Shown: piece by piece, positions 21,201 through 30,775 of the stretch | Numbering within the stretch: position 1 is the first letter of the stretch | Layout of the letters: every line of letters starts with the position of its first letter | Assembly (NCBI GenBank): GCA_030144725.1 | Contig: JASKMD010000015.1 | Span: forward strand, 2,857,425-2,921,424 | Direction of reading: 5' to 3' | Origin: Haematococcus lacustris | Lineage: Eukaryota; Chlorophyta; Chlorophyceae; Chlamydomonadales; Haematococcaceae | DNA length: 64,000 nucleotides | Program-made: the position numbers and the translations under genes | Notes under the pieces: generated by a model | Database searches by the model: none | The model's input: only the letters and a program-made list of their open reading frames with translations | Told to the model about the DNA's origin: nothing

Positions 21201-24200
21201 TACACATCATCCGCACGGCCATCATACCCAGTCTAGCCTACAGCTTCTGCGCCGTGCCCTGCACCCCAGGGGACCTTGAGCTATATGACAGGTCCATTAA
21301 TCAATGCGTTAAGCTTAAACTCAGACTCCCCCTGGGAACGCCCAACGCCATTGTCAGAGAAGACGCCGGGAAACTAGGCATGGGCATCAGCTCCACAGCT
21401 CAGGAATACCACGCTCGCAACACAACAGCCCTCACACAAAGCCTCCAGTCCACAGATGTGACGCACGCCCACATCTCAAGGAGCATGCTACACAAGCAAA
21501 TCACATGGCTCAATACCCTGGCCAACACTCAAGGACACCGCATGCTCACCCTCTTCCACCATACCCTCAGGGCACGGCAACTAGTCTATACCTCACTAGC
21601 CGGGCTGGCAGCCACGGAAGGGGGACTACCCCTCTACCCCGAGGAATGCCACACACTCGGCCGCCTCATCACGCAAGCCAACAGTTCTCATGCACACGAC
21701 GTCGTCAGCGCCAGCATCACCTGCCTCAAAAGCCTAGGCATTACCAACGCATGTGAGCTCAGCTGCGAGGGCAACTCACACATCATCACGGGTAGCATGC
21801 TCACATCGAAATACGGGAAAAAGGTCAAACAGAAACACATTATCGCCCTCAACAAACTTGCGGCCATGGCGGCCCAGCCCTCATGCCCTGACGCGACCGC
21901 AACGCGCACCATCCGGGACAGCCGCAACACATCACTCACCCTACCGCCCGCCCAACGCAAAATCACACCCTGGGCCGCGGGTCTCACGGAACTTGCGCCC
22001 ACACCCGCCGTGCCAGACACCAGAACCCGCTATATGGATATGAAAGCGTATGCGGCCCTGCAAGCAACGCAACCAGCAACGGCGGACCGGGCCGCAGCGG
22101 CACCCGCAGTCCATGATGCCACCAGGACGAGCTCACGACTGCTGAAACGAGAGCAACGAGCAACACAACCGCCCCCGACGAAGCCCACTCTACCCAAGGC
22201 GGGCACGAAACGGAACAATGAGGGCAGACAGACCCAAACTATCCCGCAGGATATAGTGCGCATAGTAGGCCTTGACCTCCCAGGACTCTCCAGCTGGAAG
22301 GTGGATAAAGCCTGCCGTTGTAAACCCAAGAACCTAGGCTGCATACTAGGGGCCATGTACGGCCACCAAGAGGCCATTACCAGCATAGATGGCTGGCAAT
22401 GGGACGGCATCAACAAGGAAAACTACTACAAGGTGCATTGGAAGCCCACAGTCATAGATAGATGGGCATTACCACTATGTGCAGAAGAAGGCTATACACC
22501 CACACACATAGAGACCATCAGCAGGGAAGAGGCTAAGGACGTGTGCACCTGTGAGCTGTGCTGGCTACCAAGAGGAGACAGCCCAACGTGCCACAACTGC
22601 AAGAGGGCCTACCACCCAGCCTGCCTTGAGGAAGCCCACCTGTCAGGACACAAGGAACCAGGATACTGGCTGTGCCCTATATGCAAGTTCGGCAGCAATG
22701 ACTTCAAGACAACCATGCGCCAGTCAGCGCACTCGGACCTCATACGAGTACACTGGCACCCCACTCTCGAACCGGCGCCGCTCATCACGGCACACCTGGA
22801 CTACATAGCAAAGCGCAATGACTACGACGAGGAAAACAGGCAGATACAAGAGGCCAGACATGCGAGGCCCGACACGCACCTGCCGGCCCACACCCGACAG
22901 GGACTACCGGACCCGCACACCTGGCTACCCCGGTGCACCAACCTGCACTCGAAGGCCACCTTCCACACCTACCCCATCAACCCGCAGACGGACATAGTCG
23001 GGACGGGCAATTGCGAAACCTTCCTCCAACTTCACCCCCACATGACCGACCCCGCGATGAGCCTCAGCACGGGGGAGCCCATTATGCCACGGCACGACTT
23101 AGTGCAACACGTAACGGTCCACGACGAGTCGGGTCGCACAGCTGGCCTCCTGACAAAAGACCAACACCAACATCTACACGCTTGGTTACAACACACACCA
23201 CACACACGCAACCTGGCCACAGAGGTAGTGGCCCTACTAAGGAGACAGGACGCACAGAGCAGCCACCACCCCATGAGAGGGGCACAAGACAAAGCCCTTA
23301 ACACCCTACACGCCACACGCAGCTTTCCAAGTACCGTCCAAAGATGGGCCGATCCACTCACAGTTAGACCAGAAACCACCACCTATTGGAGCCCTGACAT
23401 CAACGACACGGCCTTTGGTGCACACCACAACTGCCTACTGGTGCGCCACACTGGGCTATCCACATGGAATGTACCGGCAGACGATGCAGTGGCACTGAAA
23501 TGCGTCAACCATGCTATACACTCAGCTACACAGGAGGAGGCCATGGCAACCATCATGCTGATCCCTGGGAAAAAGGGCATCTCCTACCCTAAACACATTG
23601 ACACCCTGCGGCGCTACCCTGAATACTGTCAGCACCTGGCTAGCATACCCCCCACCAAGACCAGATGCTCCAAGCCAGGCAAGCACGCCAACCTCCACAT
23701 CTACGTCATCTGGAATGCAGCGGGACAACAACTTGTCACCAAAGGCAATCCCCAAGGATGGCTGGCTAGCACTGCCACTGCCCTCCACCCACAACGGGAC
23801 ACACACCCAATCCGCAACAGACCAACGAATCAAAGCCAGCCAGCCACACCCCCTAGCGGCCACAAACAACACATGCGCCTGCCGTTAGACAAGGACCTCC
23901 CCACCTCGGGGCACCAGCGCGGCCACCAACAACTCACGCACCATTCCACGACGCAGCCACGGATGGCCATCACCGAATGGGCCACGCTCGCGTACACGGA
24001 CGGCAGCTGCATTAAGACCTCGGGGGCAGCCCCAGCGAGCGTCGGGGCGGGGGTTTATATCCCGGAGACCAACGTCCTCATCACCGTCGCCCTGGACGAC
24101 CCAGAAAGCAACACCATCAACAAAGCGGAACTCACGGCGATACACGCGGCACTCACAGCGGGGGCCAAACGCATCGCCACCGACAGCCTCTGCTCTATCT

Positions 24201-25384
24201 ACCAGATCCGCCGAGCCCTCGCTAACCCGATGTCGCTCATCACACACAGGCACAACGACATCCTGACCGCTATCGCTACCCTCATCATCGATAGCCCCGT
24301 CACGATCCACTTCTACAAAGTCCGGGCCCACTCGGGAATTATCGGCAACGAAGGCGCCGATGCCCTCGCCAAGCACGCGGCGTTACACCCAGAGCTGGCC
24401 AACACCCCGGCCTACCGCCCGACCACACGGACAGAGACCAACACCTGGCTCAACAACGAAGCCGACGGCAACACCCCCGCCCCACTGCCGGATTGCCGCC
24501 ACAGCGTGAGAGCACACATGCACCGCAGGCACAGCCTCGGTCTCGCCAATCAAGACAGTATCTACTACCAGATGTCCCAGGAGATCACCAAAGCCGCGGC
24601 GAAAGGAGCCGGCGAAAGGGTGATGACCGACACGAACATCTCCATACCCGCGCAACGAACTGCCCTTCTCTACCGTACCGGCGGGCTCTACAACCAAAAG
24701 CTGGCCATGCGTTGGAAACGGGCGACCGACGACCGGTGCCCACTCTGCGGGGAAGCCGATAGTGCCACTCACCTCCTCTCGGGCTGCAGCGAGACACTAC
24801 CGATGGTGCAAGAAAGGCATAACGGGGCTGGCCGCCTCATCGCTAAAGCCATAAGCAAGGGTACCCTAGGCGGTTACATCAGCTTTGCGGACACCGGCAG
24901 CTGGGAGAAGGGCGCAAGAGAAGACCTCGACCTCCCTAACGACACACTACACACACCACTACGAGCACTCGGACTACAGATAGCAGCAACCAAAAACACC
25001 ACCAGACCAGACATTCTTATGGTGATGCCAACAAAGAAGACGGGCACACGTGGTAAAGCCATTAAACGGGTCATTATTATAGAAATCAAATACTGCTCGG
25101 ACTCAAGGTGGACGGATCAATTAGACAAGGCACTCAACCAACACACCCATCTAGCTCAAACCATACGCAAGGAAGGCCACATGGTGGAGATTAGACCCAT
25201 CCTCCTGGGCATAGGTGGCATAACGTATGAAGCACACACACGGCAACACCTCCTGGACTTGGGGGTCTCACAAGATAACACTACCAAACTGTTACACAAG
25301 TTAACAAGACACGCGGTGGAGACAGCCCACTCCATTGCAAAGACAAGCTACAGACTCAGGGCTACTAAGAGGGAGGGAGGGTAG
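18197..25384 (+). CDS. Retrotransposon ORF2: APE endonuclease, RT, PHD finger, RNase H, CCHC and restriction-like endonuclease
   Basis: 2,395 aa from the ATG at 18197. An AP-endonuclease-like domain comes first: N58 in TFNVRG, E85 in LTET, D202/N204 in GDIN, D280-H281 in SDHRP. The reverse transcriptase follows, with D769 in LLVDFTSAFN and YADD at 875-878. A PHD-type finger with Cys/His ligands runs from C1450 to C1496. Then comes a region of about 400 residues I do not recognise. RNase H has D1935, E1978, D1996, H2045 and D2055. A C2181-x2-C-x7-H-x4-C2197 knuckle precedes RPD (D2272) and E2296-x-K2298, the PD-(D/E)XK pattern of restriction-like endonucleases. The protein would nick the target, prime reverse transcription and remove RNA. 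All motifs appear intact. Confidence 0.92.
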   Translation: MFKYLCKRTAETHNTGPVSTIDETPKLTPDIDLGTNQHHSPPPPPTPNRQHITLTTFNVRGLHRSRNEVLNLVHSQSPDILILTETMTQPRSNNTSSGWLKRVMPNYTVHRHQGHSEVLIGIRHDLAIQMQATMIQPCTDADVNTRCVILSLRQRRSEELTLVATYWPSGNNDDALPLRRKMQEHIRTATGHLPGSLILAGDINATMKTEDRSEHTEYTQDNMMREFATEMRLSEADPGDRAWTYQQPHCNSRIDAILTRDARHGPVHRTHVDTNAYLSDHRPLTATLSTARLGIDLAAPQKPQKHSHTILTTPITNKDREAYRLAVQQPSSGAPQLHAHLTTYLAPMYTDAIHFLTTIDKANPQQPQRLTLVAGLPAREAVDTAATMLTTLLQTCRTTAIKTCNTKTLTRGGQHYQRRTMCRIRQALGKKLKTTRELSRKARVFFKQNNVHPTIDELIPETDTTNAETREAVQARQGDDTTENHVQAALAQLTNSYRDQIHKLDDDDSALAIAKARVRMQQLISTQPKKANKYILRPSRTDHKGLQALADPTTNKICTAPADLNRIITEAYRQKLTPPTPKTGNYTNTQTRNYPWARAKADDPFTMHTCQNVHWLHTAIMDKAGFQECLSRLAGGKAPGPDGIENEIIKMLPWEMRDTIHQLFIIMWATGCTPTTWKTSDTCLLYKDKGQETDLNSYRPVGLANTVYKLWTSLITKMLSEYAEANGMLSKNQAGFRSHRNTTQQLQMLVMALEDAKLAKADIYALLVDFTSAFNTTCQDKLLWIMHDLGFPTDATDAVKDLYTGATTRFRTPYGPTDPVPVDRGTIQGDSLSPFLFLIYIEPLLRWLQVGARGYKFKSATADSGERATVSSIDYADDIAILCNTLRNLRCQADKLSAFSDWGHLIISHSKTLATAALHHSIETGMCSNAAEADKWARQQLQTVSLQGKPVTYHRPTSPFTYLGVLITMTLDWKPQHTAMITQLRQKLERLRRSFASARQAIHIIRTAIIPSLAYSFCAVPCTPGDLELYDRSINQCVKLKLRLPLGTPNAIVREDAGKLGMGISSTAQEYHARNTTALTQSLQSTDVTHAHISRSMLHKQITWLNTLANTQGHRMLTLFHHTLRARQLVYTSLAGLAATEGGLPLYPEECHTLGRLITQANSSHAHDVVSASITCLKSLGITNACELSCEGNSHIITGSMLTSKYGKKVKQKHIIALNKLAAMAAQPSCPDATATRTIRDSRNTSLTLPPAQRKITPWAAGLTELAPTPAVPDTRTRYMDMKAYAALQATQPATADRAAAAPAVHDATRTSSRLLKREQRATQPPPTKPTLPKAGTKRNNEGRQTQTIPQDIVRIVGLDLPGLSSWKVDKACRCKPKNLGCILGAMYGHQEAITSIDGWQWDGINKENYYKVHWKPTVIDRWALPLCAEEGYTPTHIETISREEAKDVCTCELCWLPRGDSPTCHNCKRAYHPACLEEAHLSGHKEPGYWLCPICKFGSNDFKTTMRQSAHSDLIRVHWHPTLEPAPLITAHLDYIAKRNDYDEENRQIQEARHARPDTHLPAHTRQGLPDPHTWLPRCTNLHSKATFHTYPINPQTDIVGTGNCETFLQLHPHMTDPAMSLSTGEPIMPRHDLVQHVTVHDESGRTAGLLTKDQHQHLHAWLQHTPHTRNLATEVVALLRRQDAQSSHHPMRGAQDKALNTLHATRSFPSTVQRWADPLTVRPETTTYWSPDINDTAFGAHHNCLLVRHTGLSTWNVPADDAVALKCVNHAIHSATQEEAMATIMLIPGKKGISYPKHIDTLRRYPEYCQHLASIPPTKTRCSKPGKHANLHIYVIWNAAGQQLVTKGNPQGWLASTATALHPQRDTHPIRNRPTNQSQPATPPSGHKQHMRLPLDKDLPTSGHQRGHQQLTHHSTTQPRMAITEWATLAYTDGSCIKTSGAAPASVGAGVYIPETNVLITVALDDPESNTINKAELTAIHAALTAGAKRIATDSLCSIYQIRRALANPMSLITHRHNDILTAIATLIIDSPVTIHFYKVRAHSGIIGNEGADALAKHAALHPELANTPAYRPTTRTETNTWLNNEADGNTPAPLPDCRHSVRAHMHRRHSLGLANQDSIYYQMSQEITKAAAKGAGERVMTDTNISIPAQRTALLYRTGGLYNQKLAMRWKRATDDRCPLCGEADSATHLLSGCSETLPMVQERHNGAGRLIAKAISKGTLGGYISFADTGSWEKGAREDLDLPNDTLHTPLRALGLQIAATKNTTRPDILMVMPTKKTGTRGKAIKRVIIIEIKYCSDSRWTDQLDKALNQHTHLAQTIRKEGHMVEIRPILLGIGGITYEAHTRQHLLDLGVSQDNTTKLLHKLTRHAVETAHSIAKTSYRLRATKREGG

Positions 25385-25458
25385 GGGGGTCACTTCTTCT
25401 CTTGTTGGCCGGTGGGAGCAGGCCGCGCCCCAGGCGGTAGCTCCTCCCTTAATGCACG

Positions 25459-25495
25459 CCGGTGAACACCGGAGTAGTCTTCTTCTTCTTCTTCT
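25459..25495 (+). other. Retrotransposon 3' terminus: hairpin and CTT tail
   Basis: A perfect inverted repeat CCGGTG-AA-CACCGG (25459-25472) is followed by a CTT microsatellite (25479-25495). A 3' structure plus short repeat is typical of the RNA end read by LINE reverse transcriptases. The next base starts hAT-terminal sequence. Confidence 0.6.
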
Positions 25496-25566
25496 GACTG
25501 AGTGATTGCGGAGATACGGGCTTCCTATCACAGGGGGGTGGTTGTCAGGTAGTTGGGAACGCCTGA
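25496..25566 (+). mobile_element. Solo right end of hAT element
   Basis: About 70 bp matching 9970-10040, including TATCACAGGGGGGTGGTT and the terminal GTTGGGAACGCCTGA. It abuts the retrotransposon tail directly, so the LINE appears to have inserted into a hAT copy. The rest of that copy was not found upstream of ORF1. Confidence 0.75.
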
Positions 25567-25908
25567 GGGGAACAACTCGGTGAGGCTGTTGGCAAAGCTT
25601 GCCTCCAACTTCTAGCCCACGTCATCCACGGTGTTGGCGTCGTGCTCATACAGCGTTGAGGCGGGCGTAGAGACCTCCACAGCAGCGCCGGGCCGAGACC
25701 ACCCGCCGGGAGGAGGAAGACCGTGGCCGAGCTGGAGGAACAGGTTCGGGATGACCGCGTCACCCCAGGTTCGGGATGACCGCGTCCTCAGCTGGGATGT
25801 CCTCGAAGGCCTCCTGCCCGGCCGCAAGGCCGCCGATGACTGGCAGCAGCGGCATCAGGACTGGCAGCAGCAGCAGCAACTGTTACCTTTTGCAGCGGGC
25901 TGACCTCC
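25567..25908 (-). other. Possible minus-strand exon fragments
   Basis: The minus strand reads a plausible stretch (DAVIPNLFLQLGHGLPPPGG) with a partial internal duplication of the GCGGTCATCCCGAACCTG segment. A second stretch at about 25885-25965 ends at a candidate donor. These may be remains of a host gene cut by the transposons. No family recognised. Confidence 0.25.
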
Positions 25909-26736
25909 ATGCCCACATTATCGCCGTCTCTGCTGCAAATTAGCTGGCACATGAAGGTACGGTCAGCCATGATTAGCCAAGTCCCTGACATTGAGCCAAC
26001 CTTCCACCTTGTATTTCATCCTTCACCCCCATTGATTGTGCAGGAACAACTCAATATAGCCCAAGCTCGTTTGGCTCACCAAGCCTCGGGTGTCGAGCAG
26101 CTGCAGCGGTCAGTGGTGAGGCTTACAACGGCAGTGTGCGCTGCAGATGCCCGTCTTGTTGCAACCGAGGCCTCGTCTATAGCGGCCGCTGCTGTAGCGG
26201 CAGATGCCTCTTCTGATGCCCATGCATCAGCAGCATTGCTGGAGCAGGAGCAACAGCTGAACGCAGCCTCGGTTGAGGAGACAGAGCTGTTGCACCAGCA
26301 TGTAACCAGAGCTGATGCAGCAACCATGGCAGCCATGGCAGACGCAGAGGACAAGGGCGTCCGGCTGAGGGCATGCATGGCAGACTCCAAGCAGTTGCAT
26401 AAAGAGTGTTGTAACATGATGAAGCGAGTGGCAAGGAGAGACCAGGCCTTACAGGAGCTGCGTGCAACCCAAACAGCCCAAACAGCCACTGCACAGGAGC
26501 AAGAGCAGCCCCCGGCTGCCGCTAGCAACTGTCAACATCCCAGCAGCCGCCCGCATCAGACCGTACTGCTACGCCACTCACAGTTGGCTGCACATGGTAC
26601 AACAGCTTACAAGACCTGTTGTTTGTTGCGAGCATTGCAGCTGCTTGTGGCCTACCAGCTGTCCTTCAACAAGTTGCAGCAAGCCATCACCTCGTCCCTT
26701 GGCCCTACACCTCATGCCGGGCCAGGAGCTGATTGA
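25909..26736 (+). CDS. Hypothetical helical/coiled-coil ORF
   Basis: 275 codons from ATG. Residues about 45-190 are Ala/Gln/Glu-rich and helical, consistent with a coiled coil; the ends are not conserved-looking. A candidate acceptor (GTGCAG before GAACAACTC near 26042) suggests the coiled coil could be an exon of a larger gene, perhaps the Ser/Pro-rich gene downstream. A short ORF on the other strand competes in the first 80 bp. Function unknown. Confidence 0.3.
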   Translation: MPTLSPSLLQISWHMKVRSAMISQVPDIEPTFHLVFHPSPPLIVQEQLNIAQARLAHQASGVEQLQRSVVRLTTAVCAADARLVATEASSIAAAAVAADASSDAHASAALLEQEQQLNAASVEETELLHQHVTRADAATMAAMADAEDKGVRLRACMADSKQLHKECCNMMKRVARRDQALQELRATQTAQTATAQEQEQPPAAASNCQHPSSRPHQTVLLRHSQLAAHGTTAYKTCCLLRALQLLVAYQLSFNKLQQAITSSLGPTPHAGPGAD

Positions 26737-27276
26737 CAGAATGCCTTTTGGCAAGACCCTCAAGCGAGCCATGGACAAGATTGTGTCTTCTGGTTTCCTG
26801 TTAAAATCTGTGTTGAACACCAGGTTCGCAGCGGTTTGGGCTGCTATCATCGCGCCGCCGTATTGCAGAACAGTCTGTTCATCTAGGAAAAGCAGGGTGC
26901 TACAGTCCATGGCGAAAGGGGAATGTGACATACACAGCTAGGAGCACCCAATGCTGCACGACATCGGTCCTCCCCAGGCGGTCCGCGTCCCGTTCCTACG
27001 GCATGTGGCCCGTACCCGTTCCCTGCATTTCAAAAGCGAGTGAGGTTCAGGGTCCCCACCAAGGAACCGGATGGACTATGGCGATGTTCGAACCCCGCTG
27101 CAGTATAGACCTTTCAGAATCGGTCACAAAGGAAACGGCAGCTGGTGCACTACAAGGTTCAGGTGCCTCTCTTGCACCCACAATGGTACGTCTACTGACA
27201 CTAGCACGTAGGTAGTAAAAATAGGCTGTTGCTCTAGGTGAAGTCTCAATAGCCCGCGGCTTCTGTGCCCTCGCAG
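26737..27276 (+). other. Possible upstream exons of the Ser/Pro-rich gene
   Basis: Two frames compete at 27030-27185: one phase-compatible with a GTACGT donor at 27186 and the exon at 27277, the other more protein-like (QYRPFRIGHKGNGSW, then CTTRFRCLSC). The 91-bp segment 27186-27276 would be an intron. I could not decide between them. Confidence 0.3.
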
Positions 27277-30200
27277 ATGACTTCTGATGGTGCTCTTGAG
27301 CAAATGTACCGACACTACATCGCCCCCGCCCCCATTGCAGCGAAACAACTGCTGCTGAGTGCGCTGCTGGACACATATGCGCTCGGCTCTAAGCACGTTT
27401 TGCCAGGCCTACACCTGACCGAAGAGGCCACACACGGCCCGCGCTTGCTTCAACTGCTGAATTCAGACTTATCGTCCTGCGTTCCTATTCCAATGGGTGC
27501 CGAAATGGCCCTTTCTGCGTGCTCAGACCTGGCACAGAGCAGTTGCAGAGTTGGGGCCCCAACTCTGGCTGGTGAGGTACAGCCCATGGCGTGCGAAGCA
27601 AGCGGGGGCGATGGACGCGCTGACGGCATCTCCTTTGCAGCCTGCCTGCCCCTCCTCTCCCCTGTCACATGTCTCCAGCAGCGCACCAGCCTAGTTTACA
27701 GCCCTCCATTCAAACTGCCAACAGCTTTTCGACCCTCGTTGTCAGATGACGTTACCTTCACACCCCAGCCCTCGCTGCCATGCAGCAGTTCTTCCCTGCC
27801 CCGTGCAGCCATCTGTCCTGAGGGGCAGCAACCATCCAATCATCAACGGTGCTCCAGCCCTGACGAGGGGTTTCCAGCACACAGGCCACACCCTCAGGCC
27901 AGTTCTGTGAGGCCCACATCCCGTGGCAAACTCATACGCTGTCTAGCTCGACGTTTGTCAGGCACCCGCAGGCGACTTGCCCCCTCCCGGTCTGTTGCCC
28001 AGCAGCACGCCAGCATGCCATCACCCATGTCTCCCAGTGGGATGGTGGCAGATGTGCTGGCCACGCTGCAGACTGTTCTGCCTATGCTGCAAGCTGCCCA
28101 GCAGACCCTGGCCCTCAGCTACCAAGCGATCAGCTCAGCTCAAACATCACATGGTGCCAACAGTGACCAGCTGGTGCTGCCAGCCGCTGAGCTGCTGGCT
28201 GACGCAGTGGGATGCCTAGCTAGGCCTGACCTGCATGCTGCTGGCCGGGACCAAGCCAGCCCCTGCAGCCTTGCTGGGGGTGCAAGGTCTGGGGGCGCAG
28301 TGGCCAAGGAGGTGCCGGGGGTCTGTGAGCTGGTCACGCCCCGAGCTGCAGTGGACATTGCCTGCTCCAACATCAAGGCGTCTCGCCCCTTCACCTCTTT
28401 GATCCCTCGCCTACCTGCCACTACTGCAGCGCCCACTGCCACTGCTGCCGGCAAAGGTAGGCCCTTGTTGGTATGTTAATCAGCATTGCTGGCCTGCTGC
28501 TGGCTGCTGGCCGTCTGTGTGCAATACAGGAGAATGGATGTCAGCTTTGCTGCCTTGGTGTCGGCACAAGCCCTCATACTCATACTGCCACGGCAGGGTG
28601 GCAATTGGCAACCTTGTAAACCATTGCTCATGAAGCTGCAGCCAGCCTTCTCCAGGCCTTACTTCCTTGCCCGCGACTGTTGTTGACCTCATGCGCTCAG
28701 GTGTCAACAGCAGCCAGCCTGAGTCAGGCAGCAAGCAGGCCTCTGAGGCTGTCCAGCCTGCAGCCGGCTGCTCCCTGGCAGCCTCTGGCCCTGCTGGCCC
28801 TGGCAGCAGGCGGGGTGAGGCGGGCCACCCTGACGCTGTGACCCCCCGCTACCCCCCGGGCCTCCCTTGCATCCTGCACCCTGTGGCAGCCCCTGGCTCA
28901 CTTGCCTCACACCCCCTCCTCCCCCTCCAACAGCCTGGCATCCTCCAGCTGCAGCAGCAGCAGCAGCAGCACCTGGTCTGGGGCCTGCACCACCTGCAGC
29001 TCGCAGGGCAGCCTGGCAGCGCCCTTGCTGGGTTGGGGGCGTGGCAGCCACCCCATGGGACAAGTAGCAGCCAGGGGCAGCAGCAGCAGCACCAGCAAGT
29101 GTGGCCAGGGTTGCTTGCTGCTGAAGCTAGGGGTGCAGGGGCAGGTCAGGCAGGTGGAGAGCACAGAGACGAGGCAGGGCAGAGGAGCCAGAGGGAGGGA
29201 GGGGAGCAGGCTGCCACGGATCAAGCTGCAGCAGGCCATGCGGGCGACTCCACCACCCGTCCTGCCCTGCCGCCGCTTGCGCTACACGCGGTGGCCCGCC
29301 AACTGGTATTCCCTGCAGCAGGGGAAGCTGCCTCTAGCTACCCTGCCTGCAGCAGCACCGCAGCCACCGCCTCAAACGTGATGGAGTCACAGCACCCTGC
29401 AGACAGCACTGCCACAGACCCCTCTGGGCCTCAATCTCATCCTGGCACCACCCCAGCAGCGTCTGTTTACGGCTCTGCTGCTGCCAGCAGCCTTCCAGGC
29501 ATCACAGCCTGGCCGACCTCAGCTGCCTTTGCAGTCATCCCGCAGCAGTGGCCGCCGCTGGACTGGTCTGCTGCACCTGCCCTGCTGCCCGCCTGGATCC
29601 AGCAGACCTGGGGCCCTCTGCCTGCGCCGCTTCTCGGGCCTGCTGCTCCCTCCCAGGATGGCAAGCAGCTGCTCAGCCGCCACCTGCTGGGTCTCAGCGA
29701 TGCTGGCCCCACCTGGCTGCCTGCACCCTGTGCAACACAAGCCTCAGGTTGCAGCAGCAGTGGCGGTGCGTCCTTGAGCCACACCCTTGCCACCAGTGCC
29801 AGCTGCCCCTTGCCTTGTGGCAGCTTCCGGGCAGCTTCCACCTCACACCCTTTCGGTGCAGACAGCACCCCATACCTGCCTCCTGGACCCTGCACTCAGC
29901 CTGTGTCCCAGCAGCTGCCGGCAGCCCAGATCCTGGCCCCTCCACTTCCAGCAGCCAGCCCATCGCCTGGCTCCCTGCCCAGCAGTGCAAGCAGCTCGCC
30001 CCGTCCCCTGCTGCCTCTGCCCACCTGGCCTGCCACCTCCCCCCCGGCTGCCGAACTGAGTCTGGAGCAGGACGGGACACCGCCCAACGCACCCCTGCTG
30101 CTGGGCTCAGAGCCCCCGCACCTCATTCGGGCGCGGGCCAGAAGCTGGACAGCAGCTGCCCGCACCCTCTCCCCAGCCACCAGCCCTGTGTACCACACCC

Positions 30201-30775
30201 CAGGCTACCCTGCTGCTGCCAACCAGGAGCCGCATGTTGGCCGGCTGGCCCCCACACCCTGGGCAGCCTCCCGCCTGGTGCTGCCTGAAGAGGGTGGCTG
30301 GCCTTCTGACGACCCTGGGCACTGGGGTTTGCGCGTGCGTGCCGTCAGGCTGGACTCCCCACCTACCAGCCCCGGCTTCCACACCGCTGGCTATGTGCAC
30401 GGAGCAGTGGGGGCGGCTGCAGAGGCGGGGGACAGCCCGCTGCCGGCCAGGGTGCGGCGCCTGGTGCTGGAGGTGCCGGCAGGGGAAGAGGAGGGGGAGG
30501 GTGAGCAGGAGGAGGTTGAGGCCAGCCCTTTGGTGCTGCAGGGGGCGCGGCTGGGCAGGGGGCGGCAGCTGGCAGGCTGGGGCGAAGGGGAGGAGGGGGA
30601 GCCGGGTCAGATTGGCGTGCGTCGCAGTCTCATGGCGCAGCTGGAGGCTGTGAGGCCCAACCAGCCCCTGCTGCCAGCGGCCCCACTGCCTGCAGGGGTC
30701 CCTGCACCCAGCACCCCCATGCGCTCCTACCATGAGCCCAGGTCCCGGGACAGCTTGCACAATAGCTCCCCTTGA
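27277..30775 (+). CDS. Large Ser/Pro/Gln-rich protein, function unknown
   Basis: Two exons, 27277-28456 and 28701-30775, joined by a phase-1 GT-AG intron. Together they give 1,084 aa from the ATG at 27277, which directly follows a CAG and may instead be an internal exon start. The N-terminal ~70 residues are more regular (an EQMYRHYIAPAPIAAKQLLL helix). The rest is disordered with CAG-rich tracts. Near the C-terminus two related motifs occur, SPVYHTPGYPA and SPGFHTAGYVH, about 65 residues apart. An acidic stretch (GEEEGEGEQEEVE) follows. There is no recognisable catalytic domain; it could be a scaffold or transcriptional protein, which is speculation. The single clean splice and long open frames support a real gene. 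Confidence 0.6.

Larger units (their letters stand above)
12951..25495 (+). mobile_element. Dualen/RandI-type non-LTR retrotransposon, near full length
   Basis: Two long overlapping ORFs with no internal stop cover 12.4 kb. Together they encode cysteine-protease-like domains, AP-type endonuclease, reverse transcriptase, RNase H and restriction-like endonuclease. Having both endonuclease types is the hallmark of Dualen elements, described from Chlamydomonas with RT, RNase H and a cysteine protease. The 3' end is a short UTR with a hairpin and a CTT-repeat tail. The 5' limit is unknown (12951 is the ORF1 start). Intact frames and catalytic residues point to a young, possibly active copy. GC and codon use (Thr/His/Pro-rich ORF1) differ from the host genes. 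Confidence 0.9.

Noticed and set aside
18310..25089. Minus-strand ORFs of 60-163 codons opposite ORF2
   Set aside because: Shadows of a strongly supported 2,395-aa frame.
29548..30288. Plus- and minus-strand ORFs overlapping the Ser/Pro-rich exon
   Set aside because: Alternative frames of a GC-rich exon whose own frame is longer and matches the splice phase.
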